From: Saitoella complicata NRRL Y-17804
Taxonomy: Eukaryota > Ascomycota > Saitoellomycetes > Saitoellales > Saitoellaceae
Assembly: GCF_001661265.1 (NCBI RefSeq)
Contig: NW_017567023.1
Location: 1 to 64,000 of the forward strand
Direction of reading: 5' to 3'
DNA: 64,000 nucleotides
Of the stretch, positions 20,721-29,825 are shown piece by piece. The stretch's first letter is position 1; the number at the start of each line of letters is the position of its first letter. A program made the translations under genes and the position numbers. The notes under the pieces were generated by a model. That model was not told the DNA's origin. It made no database searches and saw only the letters and a list, made by a program, of their open reading frames with translations.

Positions 20721-21062
20721 GTCGGCGTGTATTCACGAGGGCCACCCTAGGTAGTAATTGCCCTCGTAGGCTCGCGCTGTTCGCCATGAACTGTCTCATT
20801 GTTGTTCAGGTGGAGTGGATGTGGTGCTCGATAGCGAGTGTGGAGAAGTGTGTCGGTCGTTCACGGCTGAACGTTGGTGGTGATGACCTCGGTGTCGTCT
20901 CGGCGAAAAAATCGCCGTGAAACAACTTTCGCGTCCGGTGTAAGAATTGTTAGGATTGTCTGACGGGATCGATGGGGACGGAGGGAGGAGGATGGTGGAG
21001 TGTTCGGGTGCCAGAATAGTGGTCGCGGCCCGCATTCGGCTCCATGAATCCATATGAGGCCG
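20721..21062. other. Intergenic, nothing recognised
   Basis: About 340 bases between the synthetase relic and the TIR element, with only short frames. It may include the relic's former 5' end, but I cannot align it. Confidence 0.4.
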
Positions 21063-21677
21063 TACTGCAGTGTGCAAAATTCTTGACGCGGCGCATTTTA
21101 CCGCCTATCTGCGCGGGGATAGTTTCATGAACCCCCCCCCCCATCTTCATGGACAAGGCTTGGGAGGGCGATTTCAGGGTATACGTCGATAGATCAGACT
21201 CTTAGGAATCGATAGATGTCCTCGAAACGCGTGTAGTACCGTTTCTCAAAGAGTTGTGACATTATGAAGGATTTCGGCTCGGGTGCATGATGTTGCATGA
21301 ATATGCATGAAAACATCGAAAACACTCTCTGGACCCACAAGCCTCAAAAACTGTTAGAATCAAAGAAACCACACGCAGAACATGTTCATCCAAGCTCCTT
21401 CTATCTCATGGGACCCAGAGCTGCATCTGTAGTGCCTTCCAGGGTCCGTTTCTTTCTTATAACTGAAAACACCTTTTCAGCATGAAGCGACTGAAGGAGG
21501 CCTTGTGGCCCAAAACCGGTGGCACGACGTGATTGCTAAGGATAGGTATGATCAGTTTGAACCCTTACTCGACCTCCGAGGCCTTTATCTATGTTGTTTT
21601 AGGGGTTTTTGTCATATGGAGTTTGCGATTCGCGCGCACATGGGAAAGTCACGTCAAGAATTTTGCACACAGCAGTA
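21063..21677. mobile_element. MITE-like Tc1/mariner-type element with TA target duplication
   Basis: Inverted repeats flank this 615-bp segment: 21063-21088 and the reverse complement of 21652-21677 match at 25 of 26 positions, sharing TGTGCAAAATTCTTGACG. Both ends begin with TA, as expected for Tc1/mariner-type insertion with TA duplication. No transposase motif is present inside, so it is probably non-autonomous or an internally deleted copy. It contains a C13 run near 21130. The TIR differs from that of the transposon at 62448-63810, so it belongs to a different family. Confidence 0.75.
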
Positions 21678-23076
21678 ACGTAGACACCGAAATTTCGAAT
21701 CCGCTCCGACGGGCTGTGCTACGGTATAGCTCCGAGCAAGGATGGACTCTCGTCTTACTCTTTAAACCGATACGCGTAGCTGATACTCCTCCAGACGACA
21801 TGCTGAAGCCCGGATGTATCAATGTCGCTTAACGTTGACATTCGGCACAGCCAGAAGTGTTCAGACTCAGGATCGATGGAGCACGAGTTATAGCTGCAAT
21901 GATGGCTTCTCACGGGATATAGGTTGAGGCAGGGAGTTTTTGTACACGCCATCAAATTCACTCAATCTAGAGCTACTATAGTCACACGCACAGGAACGAC
22001 AACTCAAACTTCGTGACAAATACCAAGAAAGTATGTCCGCCTCAATCCCCCAACGATTAAACCCCTTAAGAGTAAGACCGAAAACGGGCAAGAACCAAGG
22101 CGATTCCCCTCTCCAAAGCGGGAACGCGTAAACAGAGGTAGGGCCAAGCTGGTTAGGCTCGGTTTGTATGCGACTGTTCACGAACGGGGCGCCGTAGCGC
22201 TGCTTTGGTTGAGTATAAATGTTTTTTAGGCATTTTCCTCTACTGATGTATGTTGGGGAATCCTTGAGGGGGGAGGGAGGCCGGGGGTTATATAGAGGTC
22301 GGTCGTGGAAAATTTGGATTCGGGCGGGGCTGGTGAGGCGCGGCTGCGCAGGGGCATTCCCACTCGGGAGGTGTAATGAGGATATCGCCGGAGAAGGACA
22401 ATGCCGTTGTGGACAGGATCAGCGAGATTATACTCTCAGACATTTCCAGGGACAATATGCTCATACGGAGTGGTAGCAGACAACGCTTTGTACCAACAGG
22501 TTTGCGTTGAGCTTGTGCGTGGGAACACGTAATCCGGACATGTAATAAACAGCTACAGGCATCATGAGACTGAAGCGTTTGACCCTCTATTTTGGCGCCA
22601 GGTATCAACGTCTATCTGTTTGTTGGTAGCATCACCATAGTATCTCCATCCGAGGCTTTCTTCGTGTCAGCATGCCGGACGCCATGTGTCGGCGGCATGC
22701 GAAGTAATCAGGAGGAAGCTTCAGCTTCATTGCGCCCACCGCCCCGTTTTCCAAACAGGTAGACATATCAAATTACTATTGCCCGATAAAACATGGGGAT
22801 TCAGAAGACCCCTAGCCACAATCACAATCGCGATCCTGACGGCAAGGCTACTCGTCCAAGCCTCATGGTGACTAAGAAAAGAGAAAAAGAACAACAACGC
22901 CCTTAGCAAAAAACGTCCAATCTTTCTACCGCTGCATGTGCGCAGCCGTGAAGCCAGAAGCAGCACTCGTCAATCTTGATCAACATATCCGCACATTGAT
23001 GGCCCCCCCACCACCATTCGCAGCCCACGCGACCCATGGTCAAGCCTCCGTCCACCTGTCGTGTCCAGCACGCAGT
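21678..23076. other. Intergenic, no gene recognised
   Basis: 1.4 kb between the TIR element and the CRIB gene 3' end. Short frames on both strands (for example 22219-22476 plus and 22288-22608 minus) lack recognisable content. A TATATAG near 22289 could be a TATA box but has no gene to match. Confidence 0.45.
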
Positions 23077-23581
23077 TCAGACACCTTCTCCACCATTCTC
23101 CCGTTTCCCGTATTCGACACCCCAGAACCTATTATCCCTCCCATTCCCAACCGGTACAGGCGAAGCCAACGTCGGCGGCGCAGGCGCCCGCCGCGGCGGT
23201 TGAATCCCACTCATCGGTATATTGTGCAACGCTTTCGAGATTTCTTGCATAGCCGAGGAATCCTAGAGCAACACTTAGCTCCCAACCAGCTATCAAGGAC
23301 TGGAGTATGAGAGACGTACGTCCGTAATCGTGGCTCCTGGCGCGACATCACCCGCACCCATATGTCCCACATGCTGAAATCCGGACGGAAGACCAATCAT
23401 GGCTTTTGAGATTCGGGGGCGGTGTTGATGTTGATTCCTATCACGGTCGATGAGTCAGAATGTGTCACTTTGCGGGAACGGAGAGGGAGGAGGGCAGGTG
23501 AAGGAGAGGAGGGGAATAGGGAGCGTACCGGTTGTTCGAGCCATCGCAGGGGATACATGGAAATAAGGTTGCTAGTTGCAT
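23077..23581 (-). CDS. Small CRIB-domain Cdc42 effector, CDC42SE/SPEC-like
   Basis: Three exons (23581-23529, 23437-23320, 23262-23077) with GT-AG introns of 91 and 57 nt give about 118 residues. The N-terminus MQLATLFPCIPC has two cysteines. A basic stretch (HQHRPRISKA) leads directly into a CRIB motif, MIGLPSGFQHVGHMGAGD. This order, N-terminal Cys pair, basic patch, then MIG-P--F-H--H-G, is that of the animal CDC42 small effectors CDC42SE1/2 (SPEC1/2), in which the cysteines are palmitoylated and CRIB binds GTP-Cdc42. It ends with a short amphipathic MQEISKALHNIPM and a Pro-rich tail. The likely role is membrane-anchored Cdc42/Rac signalling in polarity. It is too finely split to appear as a long open frame. 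Confidence 0.8.
23263..23319 (-). other. Intron 2 of the CRIB gene
   Basis: 57 nt, GTACGT donor, GCTAAG branch-like site, CTAG acceptor, phase 0. It falls directly after the CRIB block. Confidence 0.7.
23438..23528 (-). other. Intron 1 of the CRIB gene
   Basis: 91 nt, GTACGC donor and GATAG acceptor, splitting an Arg codon. Joining restores the basic patch in front of CRIB. Confidence 0.7.
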
Positions 23582-24401
23582 TGTTTGATATCGTGTGGTT
23601 TGCGAGGAACGCTTGTGGGTGTTAGAGCTGGTGGGAAGTGAAGTGAAAGAGCGGGGTATGTGCTGATTGACGATATGCTCTTGTGACACTTTCACTGTTA
23701 CCGATCAATTGCAATTGCAACGTCGATGCACTTGCAATATCGGAGGGAGCCGGTCTGTAGATACGTCGAAGTATATCCTTCTTTCTCGGGGATGAATGCA
23801 CCGAAGCTTGATTTCGTTCCTTGTAGCACTGCCGACCTATTCCCGTCCGTCAATCAACGGCCAGAGCAGACAGCGAACCACACAAACCTTGAGCTTTTCA
23901 AACGGCTGTGAGTGACCAAAAACCGACTTGGCTTTCACTCTCTTGATCGAGTGCGTTCTTCTCCTTTCAGTGTTTCTTTGTCGTCGCGCGCCGTAACTGG
24001 CATCTGTGAGGCTGGCACACATGAATGCGCCGCGGGTAGGCGGGTATGCACATTGATTGAGCTTAATTGTACCCGGTGATTCCAACATCCTTCCACTCAA
24101 TAAAAGAGACTGGCATACGGCTCCGTACAATGCCAGTCTTGCTATTGCTCTTTTAAGATTTCTGGGTTTACACGGTGTCTCTATGACGCTGGAGCACGTG
24201 AGGTCGTACTTCGGCCGGTACACCCATCAGCGTGTCGTTCTCGGGAAGGAGAAGAAGTCTACGTTACCTACACTTTATGACGTCCTCGTCATTCTTCACT
24301 GGTGGTGATCATCACAACTCGTTCGGGTTGACACGCGACCCATCTACTTGATCTCGGCTCTCCGTCTGTTCGAAGTCTACATTCGTTACCTCAAACACAC
24401 G
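23582..24401. promoter_or_regulatory. Divergent promoter of CRIB gene and TRAPPC2
   Basis: 820 bases between two divergent starts. AATTGCAATTGCAA at 23707-23720 lies about 130 bp upstream of the CRIB gene start and repeats a motif found before other genes. No other gene is recognised. Confidence 0.5.
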
Positions 24402-24881
24402 ATGTCGTACTACCTTGCAATCGTCGGTACAAAGGACAATCCAATCTTTCAGATGGAGTTTGGCTCTTGGAGAGGACGAGGCGATGGTGTTCCTCGGGTG
24501 AGTGAATCGTCCGCGGTCGACATCTGGTGATCAATAGCTAACAACAAGCAGTTCCGCGAAGCCATCCGCCACATGAATCAATTCATCGTTCATTCGGCAT
24601 TGGATATCGTGGAAGAAGTTCAATGGACCTCATCATCCTTCTACATGAAGAACATCGACCGATTCAACAACTCAAACATCTCCGTCTTCCTCACAGCAGG
24701 AAACATCAAGATCATGCTCCTGCACAAGAGTAAGCAGGATGATGCGATTCGGGCATTTTTCCAGGGGGTGTATGATTTGTATGTCAAGTGCCTGCTGAAC
24801 CCATTTTACACAGTAGACGCACCGATCACGAGCCCAGCGTTTGAGGTGAAGGTTAGAGCCGCTGCGCAGAAGTATCTGTGA
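24402..24881 (+). CDS. TRS20: TRAPPC2/Trs20 (sedlin), TRAPP complex subunit
   Basis: Exon 1 (24402-24497) and exon 2 (24552-24881) flank a 54-nt intron (GTGAGT...TAGCTAACAAC...GCAG, phase 0) and give 141 residues, the usual sedlin length. MSYYLAIVGTKDNPIFQMEFGS, then FIVHSALDIVEE, FNNSNISVFLTAGNIKIMLLH and FFQGVYDLYVKCLLNPFY match the longin-fold family. Trs20 is a core subunit of TRAPP complexes, Rab GEFs acting in ER-to-Golgi traffic and autophagy. The gene is divergent from the CRIB gene. Confidence 0.95.
24498..24551 (+). other. Intron of TRS20
   Basis: 54 nt with GTGAGT donor, TAGCTAACA branch region and AGCAG acceptor; removal restores GDGVPR-FREAIRHM. Confidence 0.9.
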
Positions 24882-25046
24882 TGGAAGCATGGTAATGGGC
24901 ATTACCCGAGCAGCGAAACAATAAGGGTATACATGTTTTGCTATCGTGGTGTAGCTACGAGCTATGGGTTCCAAAGTGCTATGCAATTACGATTATATCC
25001 TTCATGATGCACGTTCTCCTCATCATCCTTCTCGGCCCACTCCCTC

Positions 25047-26147
25047 TCACTCCCAAATCAACGCCGGCACTGCACCCTCTCCCTCTCCCTCCTTTTTCTC
25101 CTCCCCAACCTTCTGCACCTTCTTCCCAACAACATTCCAATCATTCTCCCTCGCCTTCTGCACGCCCCCGTTCTTCTCCCACTCCTTCACCCTCTCCGCC
25201 TCCACCCTCCTCTGATGCGCACGCAACCTCTCCAAGCGCTCTTCTTCCTCGCGCTGTTTGACGGCTTTCGCGCGTGCACGTTTAGCCGCATTTTGGCGCT
25301 GCTTCTTCGTCTGCTCCTCCTCCTCCTCCTTCTTCGACCTCTGTTTCGACTGCTGAGAGGAAGAAGACGGGGAGGGCGACGATGTGATTTTGAGGGAACG
25401 CGCGACGCCGGTACCGGTGGGTAGCATATCCTCGATTCCGGAATACGCCTTGCGGGCTTTTTTGTCAGCGTGTTGGGCTGCGAGATGAGTCGCGCTCGCG
25501 CCCTCTTGCCTTTGTGCGCCGAGAGCTGCGTAGGGGTTACGCGAGGCGAGACCGGAGCTGTTGGTGCGACCATTTGCGGTGAATCCGGATGCGGGTTGAG
25601 CAGTGCTCGTGGGGAACGTGAACTCGAACTCGTCCTCTTCTTCCTCTTCGTCTTCATCGGGGATGGACGGGGTTGAGGTCGACAAGGTCGCGGGCGGACT
25701 CGGCGGCGCTGTAGCTTTCACGGACACCTCCTTCTCCTTCTCCGCCCCCTTCCCCTTTCCTTTCTTCCCCTTCTTACCGACCGCGGGAGTAGCCTTCGCC
25801 ACCTCCGCAAAACTCGGCTGCGGCTCCTCCTTGAGAGCCTTCGCGAACGTCTTCCCCTTCACCGGTAACTTCTCCAACACCTCTTCCTTCGCTTTCTCCC
25901 CCTCCTTCACCGCGTCCGCGAAGCTCATCCCGGCCGGTGTTCCATTCTCTCCTTCTCCTGCTTTCTTTGTGGTTGTCGTGGGCTTTCGCTTACGTTTCTT
26001 ATCCGAATTCGACACGTCGCCCTTGGATTTGGAAGAACCGGCACCCCCGGTGGAAGTGGGTTTGAGGAATGCGGGAGGTCCGTTAATGGCGATGTAGGCC
26101 GCAGACACGACGACGATGAATATCGTCCATGAGATGATTGGGTTCAT
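25047..26147 (-). CDS. Lysine-rich single-pass membrane protein, fungal, unknown
   Basis: 366 residues, single exon. One hydrophobic segment at 5-22 (IISWTIFIVVVSAAYIAING) acts as an N-terminal anchor. The rest is highly charged and Ala/Lys-rich, with an acidic run (DEDEEEEEDEFEF) and near the end a coiled-coil-like KKQRQNAAKRARAKAVKQREEEERLERLRAHQRR followed by ENDWNVV. The topology and KKQRQN block remind me of an uncharacterised fungal ER-associated family, which is memory-based and unverified. A CAATTGCA motif lies within 15 bp upstream of the ATG. No catalytic motif. Confidence 0.75.
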   Translation of the reverse strand: MNPIISWTIFIVVVSAAYIAINGPPAFLKPTSTGGAGSSKSKGDVSNSDKKRKRKPTTTTKKAGEGENGTPAGMSFADAVKEGEKAKEEVLEKLPVKGKTFAKALKEEPQPSFAEVAKATPAVGKKGKKGKGKGAEKEKEVSVKATAPPSPPATLSTSTPSIPDEDEEEEEDEFEFTFPTSTAQPASGFTANGRTNSSGLASRNPYAALGAQRQEGASATHLAAQHADKKARKAYSGIEDMLPTGTGVARSLKITSSPSPSSSSQQSKQRSKKEEEEEQTKKQRQNAAKRARAKAVKQREEEERLERLRAHQRRVEAERVKEWEKNGGVQKARENDWNVVGKKVQKVGEEKKEGEGEGAVPALIWE

Positions 26148-26533
26148 CTTATCAATTGCAGTTTGTATTGGTGAAGATGAGTTTGGAGCGGAGTGGGTGT
26201 TCAGAATGAGTTGGCGTCATTCGGGTCGCGGTCGCAGCCAGCTGGGGCGCGCGCGAGTGAGTGATGTGGCAGCTGCCTGTGCACAGACCGGATTGATATA
26301 TCATGAATTTTACAGATTTCTAGATCTTTGTGAGGAAGGGATGGCAACCAAGAAATGAGGGGTATGGCAAGGGACACACGTCAAGGAGAGCGGAAGGTGG
26401 GATATTCGTGTGTCCGATTCTCAGACATCTGCGGATTAGTATGATAAGCTACACCAAGCAAGCCATACCCTCGACAAGTCCGAAATCCTGTCTTAAGTCC
26501 ATACTACAGTATCCCTCCACCTCCCCACAACTC
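26148..26533. other. Promoter of membrane protein gene and 3' region of UPF0643 gene
   Basis: 386 bases between two minus-strand genes. It has CAATTGCA at 26153-26160 just before the downstream start. Nothing else recognised. Confidence 0.4.
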
Positions 26534-27379
26534 TCAGTCCTTGATCTCCTCCAATCCCCACCTCCTCCCTCCCTCCCCACCCTCAATCCACAGCGTAAAC
26601 CTCTCCACCCCCCACTCCTTATAAACCCCCTCCTCCTTCCCCACCCCAACCTCCCCCTCCCCCTGCCCTTCCTTCCCCTCCCTCAAAATTCTCTTCCCCC
26701 GATACCTCCCCCCAACTGCCCCCATCGCCCTCGCATGCGCCGGCCCCCGTCCAGCCCTCCTCGCATCCCCCCTCGCCCTCCACACACACGTCGCCAAATT
26801 CCGTCGTTGGCCCGAGGTGTCCTCATCCGCATCCCCGAACCAGTATTTCAGTAGACCGCCGTGAGTGTTGGCTTCGGCGTGGGCGGCGGAGTCGAGGTGG
26901 GAGAGGGTTGTGCGGTCGTGGGGGGTTGTGAGGGGGTGGAGGCGGGAGTGGAAGGCGATGATGTAGTATTCTGCACGCCGCCGCTTTTCGGTGTTGGTGT
27001 TGAATGTTGGGGGGAGGGAGGCGACGACTTCGGACCAGTTGAAGGCATCTGCGTACGCTGTCGTTGCGTATGCCTTACTCAGTGGCCGCAAGTTTTGTAG
27101 TGCAAGGGCCAAGTCTTGTGCATCCTGATCGAGGGTTGACAGGTTTAGGAGATGTGGTTCAGAGGGGTATGGTGATGATTGTATCAAGTTCGGTGGTGCT
27201 TGCGTTGCTGGTTCTGGTAGTGGTTCTGCGACCTGCCCCAGCTGCGTAGGTTGTGGTGCATCGTGGAAGTGAGGTTTGGTCGTCGCCGAAGATGAAAATG
27301 GACATCCTTGTCCGCCACTCGCACCAGTTGTACCAGCTGCCTCGTGCGCCAGTGTATTCACCGTCTCAGGAAGATGCAT
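26534..27379 (-). CDS. UPF0643-like fungal protein
   Basis: 281 residues, single exon. The recognisable block is YATTAYADAFNWSEVVASLP, then RRAEYYIIAFHSRLHP, DRTTLSHLDSAAHAEA-GGLLKYWFGDAD, RNLATCVWRARGDARRAGRGPAH and a C-terminal ERFTLWIEGGEGG-WGL. I associate this with UPF0643, a fungal family of unknown function. Residues 1-90 are low-complexity Pro/Ser/Gln. There is no signal peptide or membrane segment. The codon use in the C-terminal third is strongly purine-skewed on the coding strand, unlike the N-terminal part. Confidence 0.75.
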   Translation of the reverse strand: MHLPETVNTLAHEAAGTTGASGGQGCPFSSSATTKPHFHDAPQPTQLGQVAEPLPEPATQAPPNLIQSSPYPSEPHLLNLSTLDQDAQDLALALQNLRPLSKAYATTAYADAFNWSEVVASLPPTFNTNTEKRRRAEYYIIAFHSRLHPLTTPHDRTTLSHLDSAAHAEANTHGGLLKYWFGDADEDTSGQRRNLATCVWRARGDARRAGRGPAHARAMGAVGGRYRGKRILREGKEGQGEGEVGVGKEEGVYKEWGVERFTLWIEGGEGGRRWGLEEIKD

Positions 27380-27799
27380 CCTGTGTATTGCCCTTTCGTG
27401 TTGTGGGACTCGTTAACCTTTCCACCCCAGCGGCGTCCCTATCCTTATATACCCCCATCGCCGTCGCCTACCCAACATCGCTCATCGATGGCGACATCCG
27501 AGACTTCGGAGAATACGCATACGCATAGGTGAGGTGTATTGCGTGCTCGGAGTGCGCAGTGCAGATTTTATGGGTCAGGGCTAGTAACGTAGTCTGGGGG
27601 GGATGTTCGATTGCGTTATCGATTGCGCGATTATGAGGGAGCGGAGCGAGGACAGCTGTATAAGGATGCGTCTCGGTCCGTATGGTGGGACAAATAACAG
27701 CAAGGAAGAAATAGCGACGAGTCTCGACGATTATCTGATTTGCCACATTTCGTGTCGGGGTTATGTATTATATTCAAATTTGCCAAAACAAACAAACAT
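27380..27799. other. Intergenic, UPF0643 promoter and tRNA upstream region
   Basis: 420 bases. A TATATA stretch at 27445-27450 sits about 70 bp upstream of the UPF0643 start and could be its TATA box. No gene recognised. Confidence 0.4.
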
Positions 27800-27871
27800 T
27801 CCGATATGGTCTAGGGGTTAGGATTGCCCGCTTTCACCGGGTCGGCCCGGGTTCGATTCCCGGTATCGGAA
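27800..27871 (+). tRNA. tRNA-Glu (TTC)
   Basis: 72-nt cloverleaf. Acceptor TCCGATA/TATCGGA, discriminator A, anticodon loop CTTTCAC (TTC), T arm with GGTTCGATTCC. A T7 run at about 27877-27883 fits RNA polymerase III termination. Confidence 0.96.
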
Positions 27872-28447
27872 CATCTGTTTTTTTGCCTGTCGAATTGCAG
27901 AGCATGCACGACGAATCGTCCGATCTCCCCATAACGACTACAGGTCGCGTTCTTCGTCGCAATGCGCATTTTCTGTGCCAAATGTATGCACGAGGTGCAT
28001 AACAAGTCCGGCCCTCTTCCCACGCTATACCATGTAAATCCGTATGATCATCCGGCAGCTAGCTGTTGAGGAAGCAGTCACTATGGCCTCTGCCATCCTT
28101 CGGTGCAATAATCACACTTCTTCTACCGGATGGAGCTCGTTTACAAGGTGGTCACATTAGGCCATCGGAAGATGTTGCTGCCATTTTCGAGCTCGATGTT
28201 CGTTGAATGCCTCCATGAACCCGAAGCTTCCGACACAACGTGAACAAAATTCGTGGGACGAAACGAGCGCGAGGTTCAAAAGAAACAAAACAAATCGATA
28301 TCAAATATATGCTCACGGGAATCAATAGCTTCCATCCATCCTCCACTCTCACAACACATCCACTAAATCGAACCTCATGATCAGCTTTTTCCGATGGCCA
28401 AAGAGCCACACGGTACACTCCTGCTCCTCCTTCACCCTTCACACAGC
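27872..28447. other. Intergenic, nothing recognised
   Basis: 576 bases between tRNA-Glu and the SURF4 3' end. Short frames only. Confidence 0.45.
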
Positions 28448-29590
28448 TCAGTACACCTTCTTCTTCTCATCCACACTCAACCCCCCAGGCCCAACATTAA
28501 CCAACAACAAAAACCCGCCCATAATACTCAACGTCTGAAAAAAATCATACTTCAAAAAATCCCTATTCGGATGCGCAGAATGGACACTCCACCAATTATT
28601 AATCAATACATTGCCGACACTCAGGATCATCACCAACACGGTCGCCGAAACTTTCGCCTTGAACCCGACGACGACCATGAGGCACGCGACGAATCCGACG
28701 AGGGTCCAGAGGATGCGGAAGATTGACCAAGGGGATTGAGAGCCGTAGATGAAGGAGAGGAAGAGGAAGATGAGGAGGGTGCGGCCGGCGAGGGTGAAGT
28801 AGGTCGTGCGGGCGTGGGAGGGGTCGGTTAGGGTTGTTAGGGGGGTGAATAGCGAACGTGTCGAGTGTTTTTGTTTTTCGGTCAGGGAGGCGGAGAGGAC
28901 CATCAATAATCCACCGATGACACTCAAGTTGCTATATTGCCCATCATTAGTATCATGATAGTAGGAGGGAGAGAGTGTACACAGGGGAGAGGGGGAGTCA
29001 CGTACCGCAAGAAAAACGATAAATCGAAAATCAATCCATACCCCACAGCCTGTCCCACAACAACCCCCAACAACCCCCCAACAGCCCACTCAACCCTCTT
29101 CTTCGCCACCACAGCTCCACTCGCACCGACCATAACGATCACATTCAGCATCAAGAACAAATGGCTCAGGCCGCGGGGGAAGTGGCGGTATTGCTGGAGG
29201 TAGGCAAGCTGGTCGCTGAACTGGGTGGTTATGCGGAGTGCGTCTTCGAGGAAGGTGGAGATGATCAGAAAGCGGGATAATGGACCCAGGTAACTACACA
29301 TCACACATAGTTGTCAGCCAATTGACTCTCACCCATCGTCACCACAACAACGACGAACCACGGAAGGGATAAACTCACGGCTTAATGACCTCCCCAACAT
29401 TCTCCAACACCGCCTCAATCTTACTCGTCTGCTTCCGAATCGCATCAACGAACTCATTCCCCTCGCCCGCCAACCCTTCACTCCCGACCATGCGTGCGGC
29501 GTATGGGTTGACGTTGCTCTGATGCATTGGGGATTGGTTTGCGTAGTGTTGTTGGATGTAGGGATTAGCTGGGGCACCGCGGAAGGACAT
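28448..29590 (-). CDS. ERV29: SURF4/Erv29 ER cargo receptor
   Basis: Three exons: 29590-29379, 29293-29006 and 28931-28448, with introns of 85 and 74 nt. The product is 327 residues with a hydrophilic N-tail and about seven membrane segments. Signature blocks are LEDALRITTQFSDQ, YLQQYRHFPRGLSHLFL, then GRTLLIFLFLSFI and KYDFFQTLSIMGGFLLLV. The C-terminus KKKVY fits the KKxx COPI retrieval signal. SURF4/Erv29 loads soluble secretory cargo into COPII vesicles. Both splice joins restore conserved sequence (IKP-YLGPLSRF and FFLR-NLSVIGG), which fixes the model. Confidence 0.95.
28932..29005 (-). other. Intron 2 of ERV29
   Basis: 74 nt, GTACGT donor, ATATAG acceptor; splits an Arg codon between FFL and NLSVIGG. 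Confidence 0.85.
29294..29378 (-). other. Intron 1 of ERV29
   Basis: 85 nt, GTGAGT donor, GTGTAG acceptor; splits a Pro codon between VIK and YLGP. Confidence 0.85.
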
Positions 29591-29825
29591 CTTGATTGTT
29601 AAGTTGACCCGGTGTTGGAGACGGGATCAATTGGTCTTTGTCGAAGTGGACACGTTGCACGCCAGATCACGGCTGCTGACCGAGGCTGAAGCTGGTGGTG
29701 GAGCCGCGCGCGCACTCGCAAGGCACGGACGATGAGCAGTGACGTTGCAACCGCAACCGAAATACCAGAATTACAATTAACCTGTCATCCTAAACTTATA
29801 CCATACTGTAGTTGTAAGCGGCCAA

